Part shown: in pieces, positions 42,500-54,689 of the stretch
Numbering within the stretch: the first letter of the stretch is position 1
How the letters are laid out: the number at the start of each line of letters is the position of its first letter
DNA from: Cryptomeria japonica
Taxonomy: Eukaryota; Streptophyta; Pinopsida; Cupressales; Cupressaceae
Direction of reading: 5' to 3'
Length of the DNA: 64,000 bases
Assembly: GCF_030272615.1 (NCBI RefSeq)
Contig: NC_081414.1
Span: 340,980,502-341,044,501, forward strand
Made by a program: the position numbers and the translations under genes
The notes under the pieces: generated by a model
Told to the model about the DNA's origin: nothing
Database searches by the model: none
Seen by the model: only the letters and a program-made list of their open reading frames with translations

Positions 42500-43100
42500 T
42501 GTTAGACAGCTGAGATAACCGGAGGACAACTAAGAGGGGGGGGTGAATCAATTGTCAATAGATTACAAAACTTTAAGCATTCAAAACCTTATTACCAAAA
42601 CACATAAGCTCAATACCAAAATAATAGATATTGCAATTAAGCATAAACATAAATCATAGAACATTTACCATCCATCCATAACACATGAAACAAATATTTG
42701 TACGTGGAAAACCCGGTAAAGGGAAAAACTATGGTGGGATGCCTACCCACAGTCAGATAATACTTTTGCAGTAAGTATGTGCTTACAAAATGAGGGGCCT
42801 ACACATGCAGGAAGGCCAATAGCCTAAAGCGCACTGCTCATCACAAAAGGAGCCTCGCTGACTACAAAAGAAATCCAGACTACAATCCAAAAAGAAGAAT
42901 GAACTACAAAGATAACATCTCCTATGCTTGAGAACAGTTCCAGTTAAGCTTAGTATTGGAGGTCTTAAACCTCTCATGCAAACCCCATTCAATCACCTAT
43001 GATCGACCAAAACATCTACATATGATTACAAAATTATTAGCACATAGATAATTGCATAATCATCCCATAATCCTTTCCATGATCTAGAAATAGATCTTAC
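42500..43100 (-). repeat. COP-B 3' LTR, first half
   Basis: From TGTTAGACAGC to the TRG-b site. It contains the G-run GGGGGGGGTGAATCAATTG near 42535. It continues at 51164-51780. Confidence 0.9.
43096..43100. repeat. Target-site duplication CTTAC, left copy (TRG-b)
   Basis: Matches 51159-51163. Confidence 0.95.
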
Positions 43101-44346
43101 TGTAAAGCGGAAAATCACAATCGAACCCTAAGTGTTCCCCCCACCACTCCAAGGAGAGAGAAAGGAGGTCACTAGGGTTGACGGTTTTCACTTAGGGGAG
43201 ACTTTACATTCAAAAGAGGGGTTGAAACCCACAAGATCCAATCCCACACAATGCAAGATTGGATTCTAAATGAGTTTCAAGGGTTATGATAGCAAGGCTA
43301 CCCTCTTTTGTAAAGAATGTAGATAGAAGGATTAAGCTAGGAATGCATAAAAAGCGAGAAAGATTCACTTATAAACAGAGATAGGAATATGGGATGAAGC
43401 TGCGGACCTGGAATTAGTAGTAAAATGTCGAGATGGCACTATCCTGCAAATTTGAGCGAAAGTTGATGGGACGATGGCGCCCGGCGTGCACACGGTCCTC
43501 CGAAAAATCCACGAAACGAAGGGGGATCTATTCGTCTCTGCACAAGGATTCCAGATCTTCAATTACAGTCGCGTACCTGCAACCTACACATAGAAAAGTG
43601 AGGATGATTAGGGGGTTAGGGATTAGGGGTTTTCCCTTAGGTCAAACCCCGGTTTTGGAATTAACCAAGAAATGAGAAATGTTGTAAATGTAAATGATTG
43701 TAATGTAATAAAGTACCAATACCTTGTTGTAAGAATGTTTGTATTCTTACATGCGAAGGTGTAATTGTTGTTGTATGTTGTATGTTGTATGTGATCTCCT
43801 CTTCAATGGTTGAATCCTTGTCTTGAATGCAACACTTAGCCTTGAATGGAGACTTAGAATGCTCAATTGCTTGAAGGAATGCTTGAATGCTTGAATGTCG
43901 CTTCTTCGTCTTGTACACCTATGTCCCTCCTTCTCAAAATGGGAGAGGAAATGTAGTTTATATACTTGCCAATTAGGGTTGAAAGACTGATTTTTTTGAC
44001 CTTGGGCCGACATAGCAACCTTATTTTCCAATTTGCAAACTTAAAGACCCGAGGCCCAAAAGAGACCGGGCCCAAAATAGGGCCAGGGACCAGGGCACTG
44101 GGCGCCATGGTCCTGGGGGACCAGGGCACTGGGCACCCTAGTCCTGAAGGACCAGGGCGCTGGGCGCCATGGTCCCACCTCTCGGGATAGCAGGGTGCAA
44201 GGAGGATCAGGCCAGGGTGCTGAAAAATGCAGTTTTTGATGTCATAAATAGGTTTCGGGGTCTCCATTCAAGTTCCATGTTGCATCGCCATCGTGAAGAC
44301 CCAAATGCAATCAAAATTGCAAGTGTCACAATTTTAGGACGTTACA
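43101..44346 (-). repeat. TRG-b 3' LTR (left copy)
   Basis: 1246 bp; + strand TGTAAAGCGG to ACGTTACA. It contains GCGCC-GTCC units (about 44090-44180) and a reverse TATA box near 43955. Confidence 0.95.
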
Positions 44347-44361
44347 TTTAGCCCCCATTTT
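44347..44361 (-). other. TRG-b polypurine tract
   Basis: Minus strand AAAATGGGGGCTAAA, then LTR TGTAACGTCC. Confidence 0.92.
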
Positions 44362-45306
44362 AGCAGGAGTATAAGCGTACGCCCATACTTCTGGTAAAGT
44401 ACAAGGAAACAACATTGAAAGACTTTCACCACGTCAAGGAGGCAAGACACACCAAGCCCCCAGTGGACTAAGGATCTTACGACTTTGATTGACAAAGTAA
44501 AAGGGAAGATCACGAGGGAGAACCATGACTGTCAGTAGTAAGGTTCCCTCACTATGAGTCATGTAAGAAAAATACCAAAAATTTTCAAGGCAAAGCTAAG
44601 TTCGCCAAGAAATTTTCAAGTATCCTGAAGGGATAGACAGGGTGTATGCCCCCCTACGTTAAAGCGATCGCACATGCCTCAACGGGGGTGATTGCTTTAA
44701 GGTAGTGATACACATAAGAAATGAGAAGGGAAAGGAGCACGTTATCACAAAGATTTAGCCCCCAAGTGTGAGATAAACCCACGGATAATAGACACAAAAC
44801 ACAAAGCACGAGGTGACTTCGCTTTCCTCAGGGTCAGTATGTTGTATGATAATTCATGTATATCATATGTATGTATGCATAATTGTTCTTCATTCCCCAA
44901 TCAAGGAAGGTCACCTAGAAGAAGGGAACACATGTGTCTTTTGAGTCAACATGAGAGAGACCAAAAAAAGATCTCAATGCTTCGCATCGTCCTCAAGTAG
45001 ACAACACTAAGGACAACAAATAGAAGAATGAGAATAACACATAGAAGAAGTAACAAATGTATGATAATTCATGTATATCATATGTATGTATGCATAATTG
45101 TTCTTCATTCCCCAATCAAGGAAGGTCACCTAGAAGAAGGGAACACATGTGTCTTTTGAGTCAACATGAGAGAGACCAAAAAAAGATCTCAATGCTTCGC
45201 ATCGTCCTCAAGTAGACAACACTAAGGACAACAAATAGAAGAATGAGAATAACACATAGAAGAAGTAACAAAAGAGAGGAGGAGAGAATCTGCTATGCTA
45301 ATGAAA
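44362..45306 (-). other. TRG-b 3' untranslated segment with tandem duplication
   Basis: No supportable gene. 44843-45057 and 45058-45272 are a direct 215-bp tandem duplication that looks identical by eye. TRG-a has a single copy of this segment. Confidence 0.85.
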
Positions 45307-48300
45307 CTAGTCTAGCACGTCATCCACCCCTCGATCTTGCTGATCAATATTTCGGGAAGGCAGGAAACACACTAGAGGAGGAACATTCAACATAGCAGAT
45401 GGAGCTATCACAAGATCCAAACAAGGGCTATGTTCATGTTCCAATCCAAGTTGTTCTTGTCTAGGAGCTAGGATAAGTGCTTTAGAAAATTCGTTAGATA
45501 AATGGTTATCAACATCAACATATTCATATTCACTATCAGAAGCAAGAGAAGTAACATTTTCATCATGAATAACATTTTCATCTATATCATCATCAAGATT
45601 TATAAAAATAGGATCTTTAACTCGCACAGGATCAAAACCATCATGCATCTTATGTTTAGGAGATTTTGGAGAAAATGGAATAATGCTTGTTGAAGGTGTT
45701 TTTGGGGATTGCAAAGTTTGAGAAGCAGCTGCCTGAGCTCTAAGATGACGCTTTCGTCGGCGTTCACGCGCAGAACGATTTCATCTAGTCTTAGTAGGAA
45801 GTGGAGAAGATTGAGGAGGAGGAATGTTCTCATCCTTATCACTTGGGTGTTTAGGTTGTGGTCTCTTAGGCTGGATAATAGGAGAAGAGGAATGTCTCTT
45901 CTCTCCATAAGAGGAAGGAGGAGGAACTGCTTTGTATAAAGGAGTAATATTTGGTTTAGGAAGAAGACCAAGTCCATCATGACGAGGAGGTATAGGTCTA
46001 CTTTTAGAAATTTTATTAGACATAGACATAGTCACATCCATAGGAATGGGTTGGGAATCTTCTTGAGGAAAGACATTAGTTTTATCTTTCAAAGAAAGGA
46101 CTTCCTTCTCAAGGACGATAGGAATATCAAGTTTGGGTGTTCTAGGTTCACTTAGAGATAGGATCATATCTGTTTTCCACTTTTGATAAGATTTGAAAAG
46201 ATGATCACTTCGCAGTGGAAGAGATTGGAATTGTTTAGGCCAAAAATAATCAATAGGAACGCTAGAAGTTATTTCAGCTGGTTTAAAGAGACTATGATTG
46301 ATAGTAACAACTTCACCATTATGGGGAAATTTCAAACATTTATGAATAGGAGAAGCAATAGCTTTCATGGAAGATAGCCAAGGATAGCCTAGCTTCACAC
46401 GAAATTGTTCAGATGAAGGAATAATAGCAAAGTTCACCTCAAGGGATTTGTTATGGACCTCAATAGGTAATGTAATAGAACCAATTGCAGGAGAAGAAAA
46501 TGCATCAAATAATTTCACAATCACATATGTTTTGTCATAGATCACTTGATTCAATTGCAAAGTAAAAAGAAATTCTTCAATAATAACATTAACCATGCAC
46601 AAAGGATCAATAAGCACTCCACGGCAAGGTATATTCTTGACTTTTGCAACTATGTATAAAGGACCATCAGGTGCCCTGATAGTTTCACTAGAATCAAATG
46701 TGATGGAAGGTTCTTTAGGGTTTTCTTGTTGCTCTACAAAGTTAATCACATTCGGAGCCATAGACACAAGACCATTAGATGAGAAAGAGGAATCATTAGT
46801 CTCAATCACATTAGAGGTATGAGAAGGTAATGGATCAGTAAAAATCTTAAGATTTTGGTTAGGAGGAGCTACAGATGTGTTGCCTTTATCATTCATACCA
46901 GAAACAGAGATAGTATTATTATCAATCAAATCTTGAATTTTACCCTTTAAAGCAAAACATTTTTCAGTATCATGCCCAGGTTGACGATGAAATTGACAAA
47001 AATATTTGTTATCAAAATAGGGTGAATTAATCTTGGCAGGATCTATTTGCTTTATAGGAGGGAGAGTAAGCACATTTTGTTCCAATAACTTATTCATAAT
47101 ACCATGCAATGATTCATTCAAAGGAGTAAACTCTCTTTCTTTCTTGAAAAACTTAGAAATAGGAGGCACACCTAATGCTGCAATCACATTGTTGTTGATG
47201 ATATTTTCATTAACGAACCCTCTATTCGGTTTAAACTTCCCAAATGTTTGTTGACTACTATCACCCTTATCACTCGGAGCCATAGGATTTGCTTGTTCCA
47301 TTTGACTCACAGTCAGTTGATAATTGTGAAGAGTTGCACACAACTGTTGGAAAGAAGTAAACTCAGAAAACAAAAGTTTTTCTCTAATATCTTTTTGTAA
47401 ATTAGAAATAAAGATTCTTTGAATATCATTGTCAGGCACTGGAAAATAAATTTGAGCATACAAATGTTTATATCTACCAATGAAATCAGTCACTTTTTCT
47501 TTAACACCTTGTTTACAATGCATTAAATCAATCAAAGTAACTTTAGGACTTATATTGTTTTGAAATTGTTGAATAAAAGCATTTGCAAGTTGTTCGAAAG
47601 AAGTAATAGAATAAGAAGGCAACGAGCAATACCATTGTAGGGCTTTATCTCTTAATGTCCTAGTAAACAGTTTTGCAAGCAACCTTTGGTCATAAGCAAA
47701 ATCAGTACATATTGTTTGAAAAGTCTTAACATGTGTTAGAGGATCACCTTTACCATTATAAAGCTCCAAATGCGGGATTTCAACATGCTTAGGAGGGATA
47801 GCTCGAACAATGTCAAGAGAAAGTGGGCTCGCAACATCAAATGTGGGCACACTAAACTTAGATTGACTCATAGAGGCAATTTGTTGCTATAAAGAAGAGA
47901 CAGTTTGTGCAAGATTGTTAATGGTCGCTTCAGTCGAAGAGTTCATATTAGACGTGTTAGATTGTGATGGAGGTATTATGTTATTGAAAGAAGGTATTGA
48001 TTGAGAGTAAGGTGGCGGGACACTATGATAGTTAGTCATAGGAGATGATTGGAAAGGAGGAACACTACAAGGAGGAATGGAATGGTTGAATGAATTGCCC
48101 TCTTGCGTCATGTTCATTTGTGGAGATGTAATAGGGACACTCATTGAAGGAATGAATGAAGAAGTCGGATTGAATGAAGGAAGAGGGTTAATTGAAGAGG
48201 AAGGATTGCCCCCATGATTGGTGATCATAGGCCAAATGTCTTGTATAGAAGTAGTCATTATGTTTGATGTAAAGGTAGGTATGCTAGCAATAGAAGTTGT

Positions 48301-48732
48301 CAACGGAATAGAATGATTGACTTGGGTGGGAGGTTGTGTATAACCTAAAGTTTCGGCACAACTCTTCATAGGCATCACATTCAAATCCACAATGTGTGCA
48401 ATACCACGCAAAATATCAATTCCATTCTTATCACTTTGAACCATACGTTTTAGACCCTCAATTAATGAAAGAGCTTGACTATCGGGATACTCTTGAGACA
48501 TCCATTGCTGAAAATCATCAAATTGGTTATCCAATTTTGAAAGTTGTTCTACAGAAACCTCATGGAGAGCTTCTTCATCAATAAGAGGATTAGAGGAATT
48601 ACCCGTGTCCTCGTTAAAAAGGCCATTCAAATTAGGTTCCATCTCCTTAGTAATTAAACCTTGGAAAGACTTAATTCTAAGGCTTCGTCTAATGGGAATA
48701 GTGTAAGTAGGGCTTATTGTTGTAAAACTCAT
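45307..48732 (-). pseudogene. TRG-b gag-protease ORF, one frame with two stops
   Basis: A single 1141-codon frame from ATG 48732 to the stop at 45307, broken only by TAG at 47887 and TGA at 45781. At both places TRG-a has a sense codon (CAG, CGA), so both are C-to-T changes on the coding strand. Order: Ser/Pro-rich N-terminus; gag core (LELYNGKGDPLTHVKTFQTI near 47770); CQFHRQPGHDTEKCFALKG near 47000; protease-like domain with GVLIDPLCMVNVI near 46610 and LGYPWLSSMKAI near 46380; Pro-rich linker; Arg-rich patch; acidic C-terminus (FINLDDDIDENVIHDE near 45590). The usual D-[ST/G]-G of the protease active site reads D-P-L, so catalysis is doubtful. Confidence 0.9.
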
Positions 48733-49891
48733 GCACTAGAGAGGGAGAGAAGATTTTGAATTTAGAGGTAGAAAATTTAAATAAAATCAGCCAATTTGCT
48801 AGATTTAAGCTGCTAAATGCAATCACGACAATCTCCCAAAATTTCAGAAAAAATGTCAGGGACTGTGGCGAACGGAGTGCACACGGTCCTCGCAACTTTT
48901 TTCGAAATTTTCAGGGATGAAAGTTATGATGATTTTAAAGCTAATCTGAAAAAATTGAGTGATTTTATGATCTGTAGATAGTCCAAATTAAAGTTGCAAT
49001 CTCAAAATTGAACCCTACCAAGATTGTTGAAAATAGCAAAATTTGAATTTTGAAAAAGAGAGGGAAACTGAAATTTTGAATTTTATGATTTTAGAGGGAA
49101 TACTAAGAGCAATGCAAGCTTTGAAATTTTAAAAGTTGACTCAATTTCACACAAAATTCAATTTTGAAAGTGGAAATCAAAGTTGTTGCAATTAAACACT
49201 TAATTTCAAAAGTCACAAATTGCAAGAATTTGAATAAAGCACTGAAATTTCGAATGAACGCCAACACACTTTTCAGATTTAGGACAGTAAGAACACAATT
49301 TTGACACAAAATTTCAATTTCAATAATTTTTGAATGATTAGAAGCCTTAATCCAAGCAATCACTAGACCAACTTTTACTTTAATTTTGAAAGTGTTAGAA
49401 TTGATAAAATCAGCCAAGATTCTGGATTTTAGCAGAAAAATACAGTAAGATCTAGCTCCCGAAATTTTGAAAAAAATGTCGGGGACGATGGCGCTCGGGG
49501 TGCACACGGTCCTTGCAACTTTTTTCCAAATTTTCAGGGATGAAAGATATTATGATTTTGTTGCGGAATCCAAAGTTACAGCTGATTTGGAGATGTTTTG
49601 ATCAGTGAAATTGTCGGTCAAAGGTTGAATCAAGAGGGTTTTAAAAATTAGGGTTTTGACACTTAACCACTTAATTTTTAGAATTAAAGCACAAATATGA
49701 ATTGATAATTTGCAATAGAAGGGTATATCTAAAACAAGCATTAATAATTAAACATTTCACAAGCTCAATTACTAAAAAGAAAATTTAGGGTTTTTATGCA
49801 ATTAACCTCTAAAATTTGCAAAAGATCAAACATGGAAATGTAATCAAGGCATCCAATTTTCAGATCTAGCCATGAATAATTAGAAAGGATG
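48733..49891 (-). other. TRG-b 5' leader
   Basis: 1.16 kb, AT-rich, no supportable gene. It has two copies of the GCGCC/GGAGTGCACACGGTCC module (about 48860-48895 and 49487-49515), as in TRG-a. Confidence 0.7.
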
Positions 49892-49909
49892 TTCACGTTG
49901 GGTTCACCA
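49892..49909 (-). other. TRG-b primer-binding site
   Basis: Minus strand TGGTGAACCCAACGTGAA, three bases after the LTR end. Confidence 0.75.
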
Positions 49910-49912
49910 AAA

Positions 49913-51158
49913 TGTAAAGTGGAAAATCACGATCGAACCCTAAGTGTTCCCCCCACCACTCCAAGGAGAGAGAAAGGAGGTCACTAGGGCTGACGGTTTT
50001 CACTTAGGGGAGACTTTACATTCAAAAGAGGGGTTGAAACCCACAAGATCCAATCCCACACAATGCAAGATTGGATTCTAAATGAGTTTCAAGGGTTATG
50101 ATAGCAAGGCTACCCTCTTTTGTAAAGAATGTAGATAGAAGGATTAAGCTAGGAATGCATAAAAAGTGAGAAAGATTCGCTTATAAACAGAGATAGGAAT
50201 ATGGGATGAAGCTGTGGACCTGGAATTAGCAGTAAAATGTCGAGATGGTGCTGTCTTGCAAATTTGAGCGAAAGTTGACAGGACGATGGCGCCCGGTGTG
50301 CACACGGTCCTCCGAAAAATCCGCGAAACGAAGGGGGATCTATTCGTCTCTACACAAGGATTCCAGATCTTCAATTACAACCGCGTACCTGCAACCTACA
50401 CACAAAAAAGTGAGGATGATTGGGGGGTTAGGGATTAGGGGTTTGCCCTTAGGTCAAACCCCAATTTTGGAATTAACCAAGAAATGAGAAATGTTGTAAA
50501 TGTAAATGATTGTAATGTAATAAAGTACCAATACCTTGTTGTAAGAATGTTTGTATTCTTACATGCGAAGGTGTAATTGTTGTTGTATGTTGTATGTTGT
50601 ATGTGATCTCCTCTTCAATGGTTGAATCCTTGTCTTGAATGCAACACTTAGCCTTGAATGGAGACTTAGAATGCTCAATTGCTTGAAGGAATGCTTGAAT
50701 GCTTGAATGTCGCTTCTTCGTCTTGTACACCTATGTCCCTCCTTCTCAAAATGGGAGAGGAAATGTAGTTTATATACTTTCCAATTAGGGTTGAAAGACT
50801 GATTTTTTCGACCTTGGGCCGACATAGCAACCTTATTTTCCAATTTGCAAACTTAAAGACTCGAGGCCCAAAAGAGACTGGGCCCAAAATAGGGCCAGGG
50901 ACCAAGGCGCTGGGCACCATAGTCCTGGGGGACCAAGGTGCTGGGCGCCCTAGTCCTGAAGGACCAGGGTGCTAGGCGCCATGGTCCCACCTCCTGGGAC
51001 AGTAGGGTGCAAGGAGGATAAGGCCAGGGTGTTGAAAAATGCAGTTTTTGATGTCATAAACAGGTTTCGGGGTCTCCATTCAGGTTTCGTGTTGCATCGC
51101 CATCGTGAAGACCCAAATGCAGTCAAAATTGCAAGTGTCACAATTTTAGGACGTTACA
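49913..51158 (-). repeat. TRG-b 5' LTR (right copy)
   Basis: 1246 bp, same length as the partner at 43101-44346. Followed by TSD CTTAC. Confidence 0.95.
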
Positions 51159-51163
51159 CTTAC
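51159..51163. repeat. Target-site duplication CTTAC, right copy (TRG-b)
   Basis: Identical to 43096-43100. The uninterrupted COP-B LTR at 56236-56260 has a single CTTAC followed by ATCATATATA, which confirms the empty site. Confidence 0.95.
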
Positions 51164-51780
51164 ATCATATATACCAACCCAAGACCTAAACAATTAGGTC
51201 GGCCACCTAAACAGTAATACAATAAATTCATGACATAAACCCACAATCTAATGATCATCCAAGTCGATGTGGGATCAAAGGAATATAATCCAACCAATAA
51301 ATCCATCTGGTAATGCATCAGATCATCCACCAACACATTACATAAACCGGTCCATAACCTAGAAGAATAAGACCAGACCCAAAATAGGTCGCCATAAACC
51401 ATCGATCAATAGGAACATGAACAAGATAACCAATAGCATCCTGAAATCCATCTAGAAGTCGCACCAACACCACTTATCAAGTGCATCAAAAGATCTTCAA
51501 CAAATCTTTGCCATTAAAACCCTTACCGGTGACCAAAATGATTACTAGAACTAATGATAGCATCTGAGTCATCAAATTCTAAACCAACTGATCATGATAT
51601 GCATTAGGAACACATGAATGACCAATCCAAACCAATTCCACAAACCAAAGTATACTAGATCATAATCCAACCACTCTATCGAAACCAACCGAAAATTGGT
51701 AAACAACCAAATCATCTAGTGTTGACATCAATAACCAAACATCAATGTGACATATAATCAATTCCTCCAAATTTACAACA
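51164..51780 (-). repeat. COP-B 3' LTR, second half
   Basis: Continues the LTR after TRG-b and ends TTTACAACA. It is followed by the PPT (minus strand AAAGGGGGAGAT, 51781-51792). Aligns with 56241-56873. Confidence 0.9.
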
Positions 51781-51792
51781 ATCTCCCCCTTT

Positions 51793-52274
51793 GACATTGA
51801 TGACAACACTAGATGTGAAAAACATCAAAGTGCCAAGAAATTCCAAATAGGTCTCCCCCAATGGAAGACAACCAACAATCTCCCACAAAATGATATAGCA
51901 ATGAAGATCTGAACCAATAGACTAAACTCCCCCTGTGAATGATATCCCAGTTAATCCCTGTAGATATATCCCCCTAATGATTATATTTATCTCTTATGTT
52001 TTCACAAGAATATCTCTCCCTCATTGACATCATTGCCAAAGATCTAACATAAATATCAAAGACAAATCATAAATCCTTTGAACTACACAACTGACTACTC
52101 CCCTTGAGTAGTAGCACCAACACATCAATCCAGAATGAATAGTAGCTATGTAAATGCATGTCAGATTGATGCCAATCAGTATCACTCAGGTCTCTACCAA
52201 AGGGGCAGAAACCCCCAATATGTCTTTGAAGTACTCAAATTATTAGGAAAAGGTTTAGTTAAAATATTTTCAAT
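51793..52274 (-). other. COP-B 3' untranslated segment
   Basis: About 480 bp between the RNase H stop and the PPT; AT-rich, no supportable gene. Confidence 0.65.
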
Positions 52275-52944
52275 CTACTCTTTAGTGTTCACATAAACCA
52301 GACTAACTTCATTTTCTTCCACCTTCTCCTTCAAAAATTTGTACTTGATAGATATGTGCTTAGTCTTAGAATGAAATACTAGATTCTTTGATATATCAAT
52401 TGCAGCAGAGTTATCATAATGAATAACTATTGGTTCATTATAGTCCAACCTTATATCTTTCAATATTTGCTTCATCCATAGAACTTTTGTATAGTTAGTA
52501 GAAGCAACAACATACTCAGCTTTAGCAATAGATAAAGAAGTACATGACTGCTTCTTGTTGATCCATGAAACAATTTTCTTTCCAAGAAAGAAAGCTCCAC
52601 TAGATGTTCTCTTTCGGTCATCAACATCTCTAGCCCAATCTACATCTGTATATGCACATGGTGTAAATTCATCATTTTTAGGATACCACAAACCATATTT
52701 AGTTGTTCCCTACAAATACCTGAAAATCCTTTTCACCGCACTCTCAGGATTCTTTCTAGGATAACTCTGATAACTTGATACAATACAAACTGCATTCATT
52801 ATATCCAATCTAGTATGAATCAGATATCATAAACCTTCAATCATAGACTTGTACCTTGTAGGATTTACCGGAGTTGATACATCTTTCTTTGTCAATTTCT
52901 CACTTGTAACCATAGTGGTACCAACCGATTTAGAATTCATCATC
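52275..52944 (-). pseudogene. COP-B RT C-terminus and RNase H
   Basis: Reading leftwards from about 52940: SVGTTMVTSEKLTKK, then RLDIMNAVC (end of copia RT), ESAVKRIFRYL. RNase H follows at 52691-52275 with YTDVDWARDVDDRKRTSSG (first Asp), SLSIAKAEYVVAS (Glu) and IHYDNSAAIDISKN (Asp). RNase H is nearly intact. The RT palm with the VDD motif is absent because sequence is missing at the junction near 52940. Confidence 0.88.
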
Positions 52945-54540
52945 AGCTGCCAACCTTCTTCTTGTCATCACTCCTTTGTTCTTGTCTCCAATGATCTGAT
53001 CTTCTAAATGATTCAACCTTACATACTTAGGAGTCTTCTGGTTTTCAGTTCCTCTGCCTTGATCTTCAGTTACTATTGAATTTTCTTATACTTCCGGAGT
53101 AACTAGTTTGACATTTTGTTCTGATGTAGGTGCTATGGGTTTAGTTATGATCATTTCCACTACCGGTTCTCTCTCAAAAGTTTTGATTTGACTTTTGTTC
53201 TTCTCTTCCATCTTGACATTTGTGCTCTCCACAATTCTTCACAATCTTTTGTTATAACATCTATATGCTTTGCTTTCATTTAAATAACCAAAAAATATTC
53301 TTTCATCACATCTAGGATCAAAATTTCCAATGGAATCATCTCTTTTGATATAGAATTAACTACCAAAGACTCTGAAATACTTAACTATAGGTGTTTGACC
53401 AAACCATAAATGATAAGGTGTCTTACTGATGTCTCCTTTAATATGAAATTTGTTGAGTGTGTATACCATGATGCTCACAGCTTCTCTCCAAAAGATATGA
53501 GGCAGATTAGCTTCCATCATCATGGTTCTATCCGCATCCAAGATAGTTTTGCTCTTCCTTTCCACAACTCCATTCTAGTGAGGTGTTCAGGGTGCAGATA
53601 ATTGTCTCCTTATCCCATGCTTCTCACAATAACTGTCAAATTCACTAGATGTGAATTCTCCACCCCGATCTGACCTTAAGCATTTAATCTTCAATCTTTT
53701 CTCTGTCTCAACTTTAGCTTTAAATATTTTAAACTTTTCAAATGCTTTAGATTTCTCCCTTAGAAAAGTAACCCACATCATTCTAGAATAGTCATCAATG
53801 ATTAGTATAAAATATCTATCACCCTATAAAATTTTGATTCTAGCAGGACCACACAAATCAGTATGAATAAGATCAAGATCATCATTAGATTCGTCTTGTA
53901 TAGTCTTAAAATAATATTTGACTTGTTTTCCCATTTGACATTCCTTACATACCAGATTATAGGGCTTCATAATCTTAGGTATATCTCTAACTGCCTTAGT
54001 AGAACTGATATTTTAAATGCAATTAAAATTCACATGACAAAACCTCTTATGCCATAGACAACTCTCATCAATATATGTAATAAAACATGTCTTCTCACTA
54101 GAATTCAAATGAAAGATATTACCTTTAGTCTGAGTAGCGGTTGCAATCTCCAATCCAAATTTGTTAATAATCTTGCATTTTTCATCTTTGAACTATAATT
54201 GAAATCCCCTATCCACCAACTGTCCTACACTCAGAAGATTATTCCTTAAACCTTCAACATAATAGACATTATCAGTATTATGCTTATCATTCAATGATAT
54301 AATTCCTCTTCCCTTGATCATGCATGCTTTGTCATCTCCAAATCTAACTAGACCGCCATGAATTTCTTGCAAAGATAGAAATTTCCTTTTATCTCCAATC
54401 ATATGATGTGAACATCCACTGTATATCACCCATTCATCCTTGTCTTCAACTTTAGTATCCAGAGCCTCTTCTTCAAGTACCAGATCATCCTCCTTTATAG
54501 CCAAGAATACCCATTACTTTCCATTGTCAGATCCACTAGC
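52945..54540 (-). pseudogene. COP-B protease, GAG-pre-integrase and integrase
   Basis: The protease site reads WVIYSGCSHHM, where copia has LDSGCSxHM, so the catalytic Asp is Tyr. Then VYYVEGLRNNLLSVGQL (GAG-pre-integrase), LWHKRFCHVNF and CKECQMGK (zinc finger), HTDLCGPARIK (Asp kept), CLRSDRGGEFTSSEF (Asp kept) and NGVVERKSKTIL (Glu kept). The catalytic triad of integrase is thus intact although stops interrupt it. The end, TPKYVRLNHLEDQIIGDKN and TRRRLA near 52955, joins the RNase H part with the RT core missing. Confidence 0.88.
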
Positions 54541-54689
54541 TGAATCTTGTGTCGGTTCATGATCAGAATTAGTCACACCTTCCTCATCAGCATAGTAGCA
54601 TGATGTGTCTTTGTTTCTCCTATACTTATGTTTGTTTTCATATTCATGGTTAGGCCTAAAAGATCTTCTAGTTCTTTCTTCAAATCATT

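Larger units (their letters stand above)
43101..51158 (-). mobile_element. TRG-b, non-autonomous gag-protease LTR element (sister of TRG-a)
   Basis: 8058 bp, two LTRs of exactly 1246 bp, TSD CTTAC. Orientation is set by the PBS (49892-49909) and PPT (44347-44361) on the minus strand. The coding region is one 1141-codon frame with only two stops; no RT, RNase H or integrase. It is inserted in the COP-B 3' LTR. The LTRs are very similar, and this is among the youngest insertions here. Confidence 0.95.
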
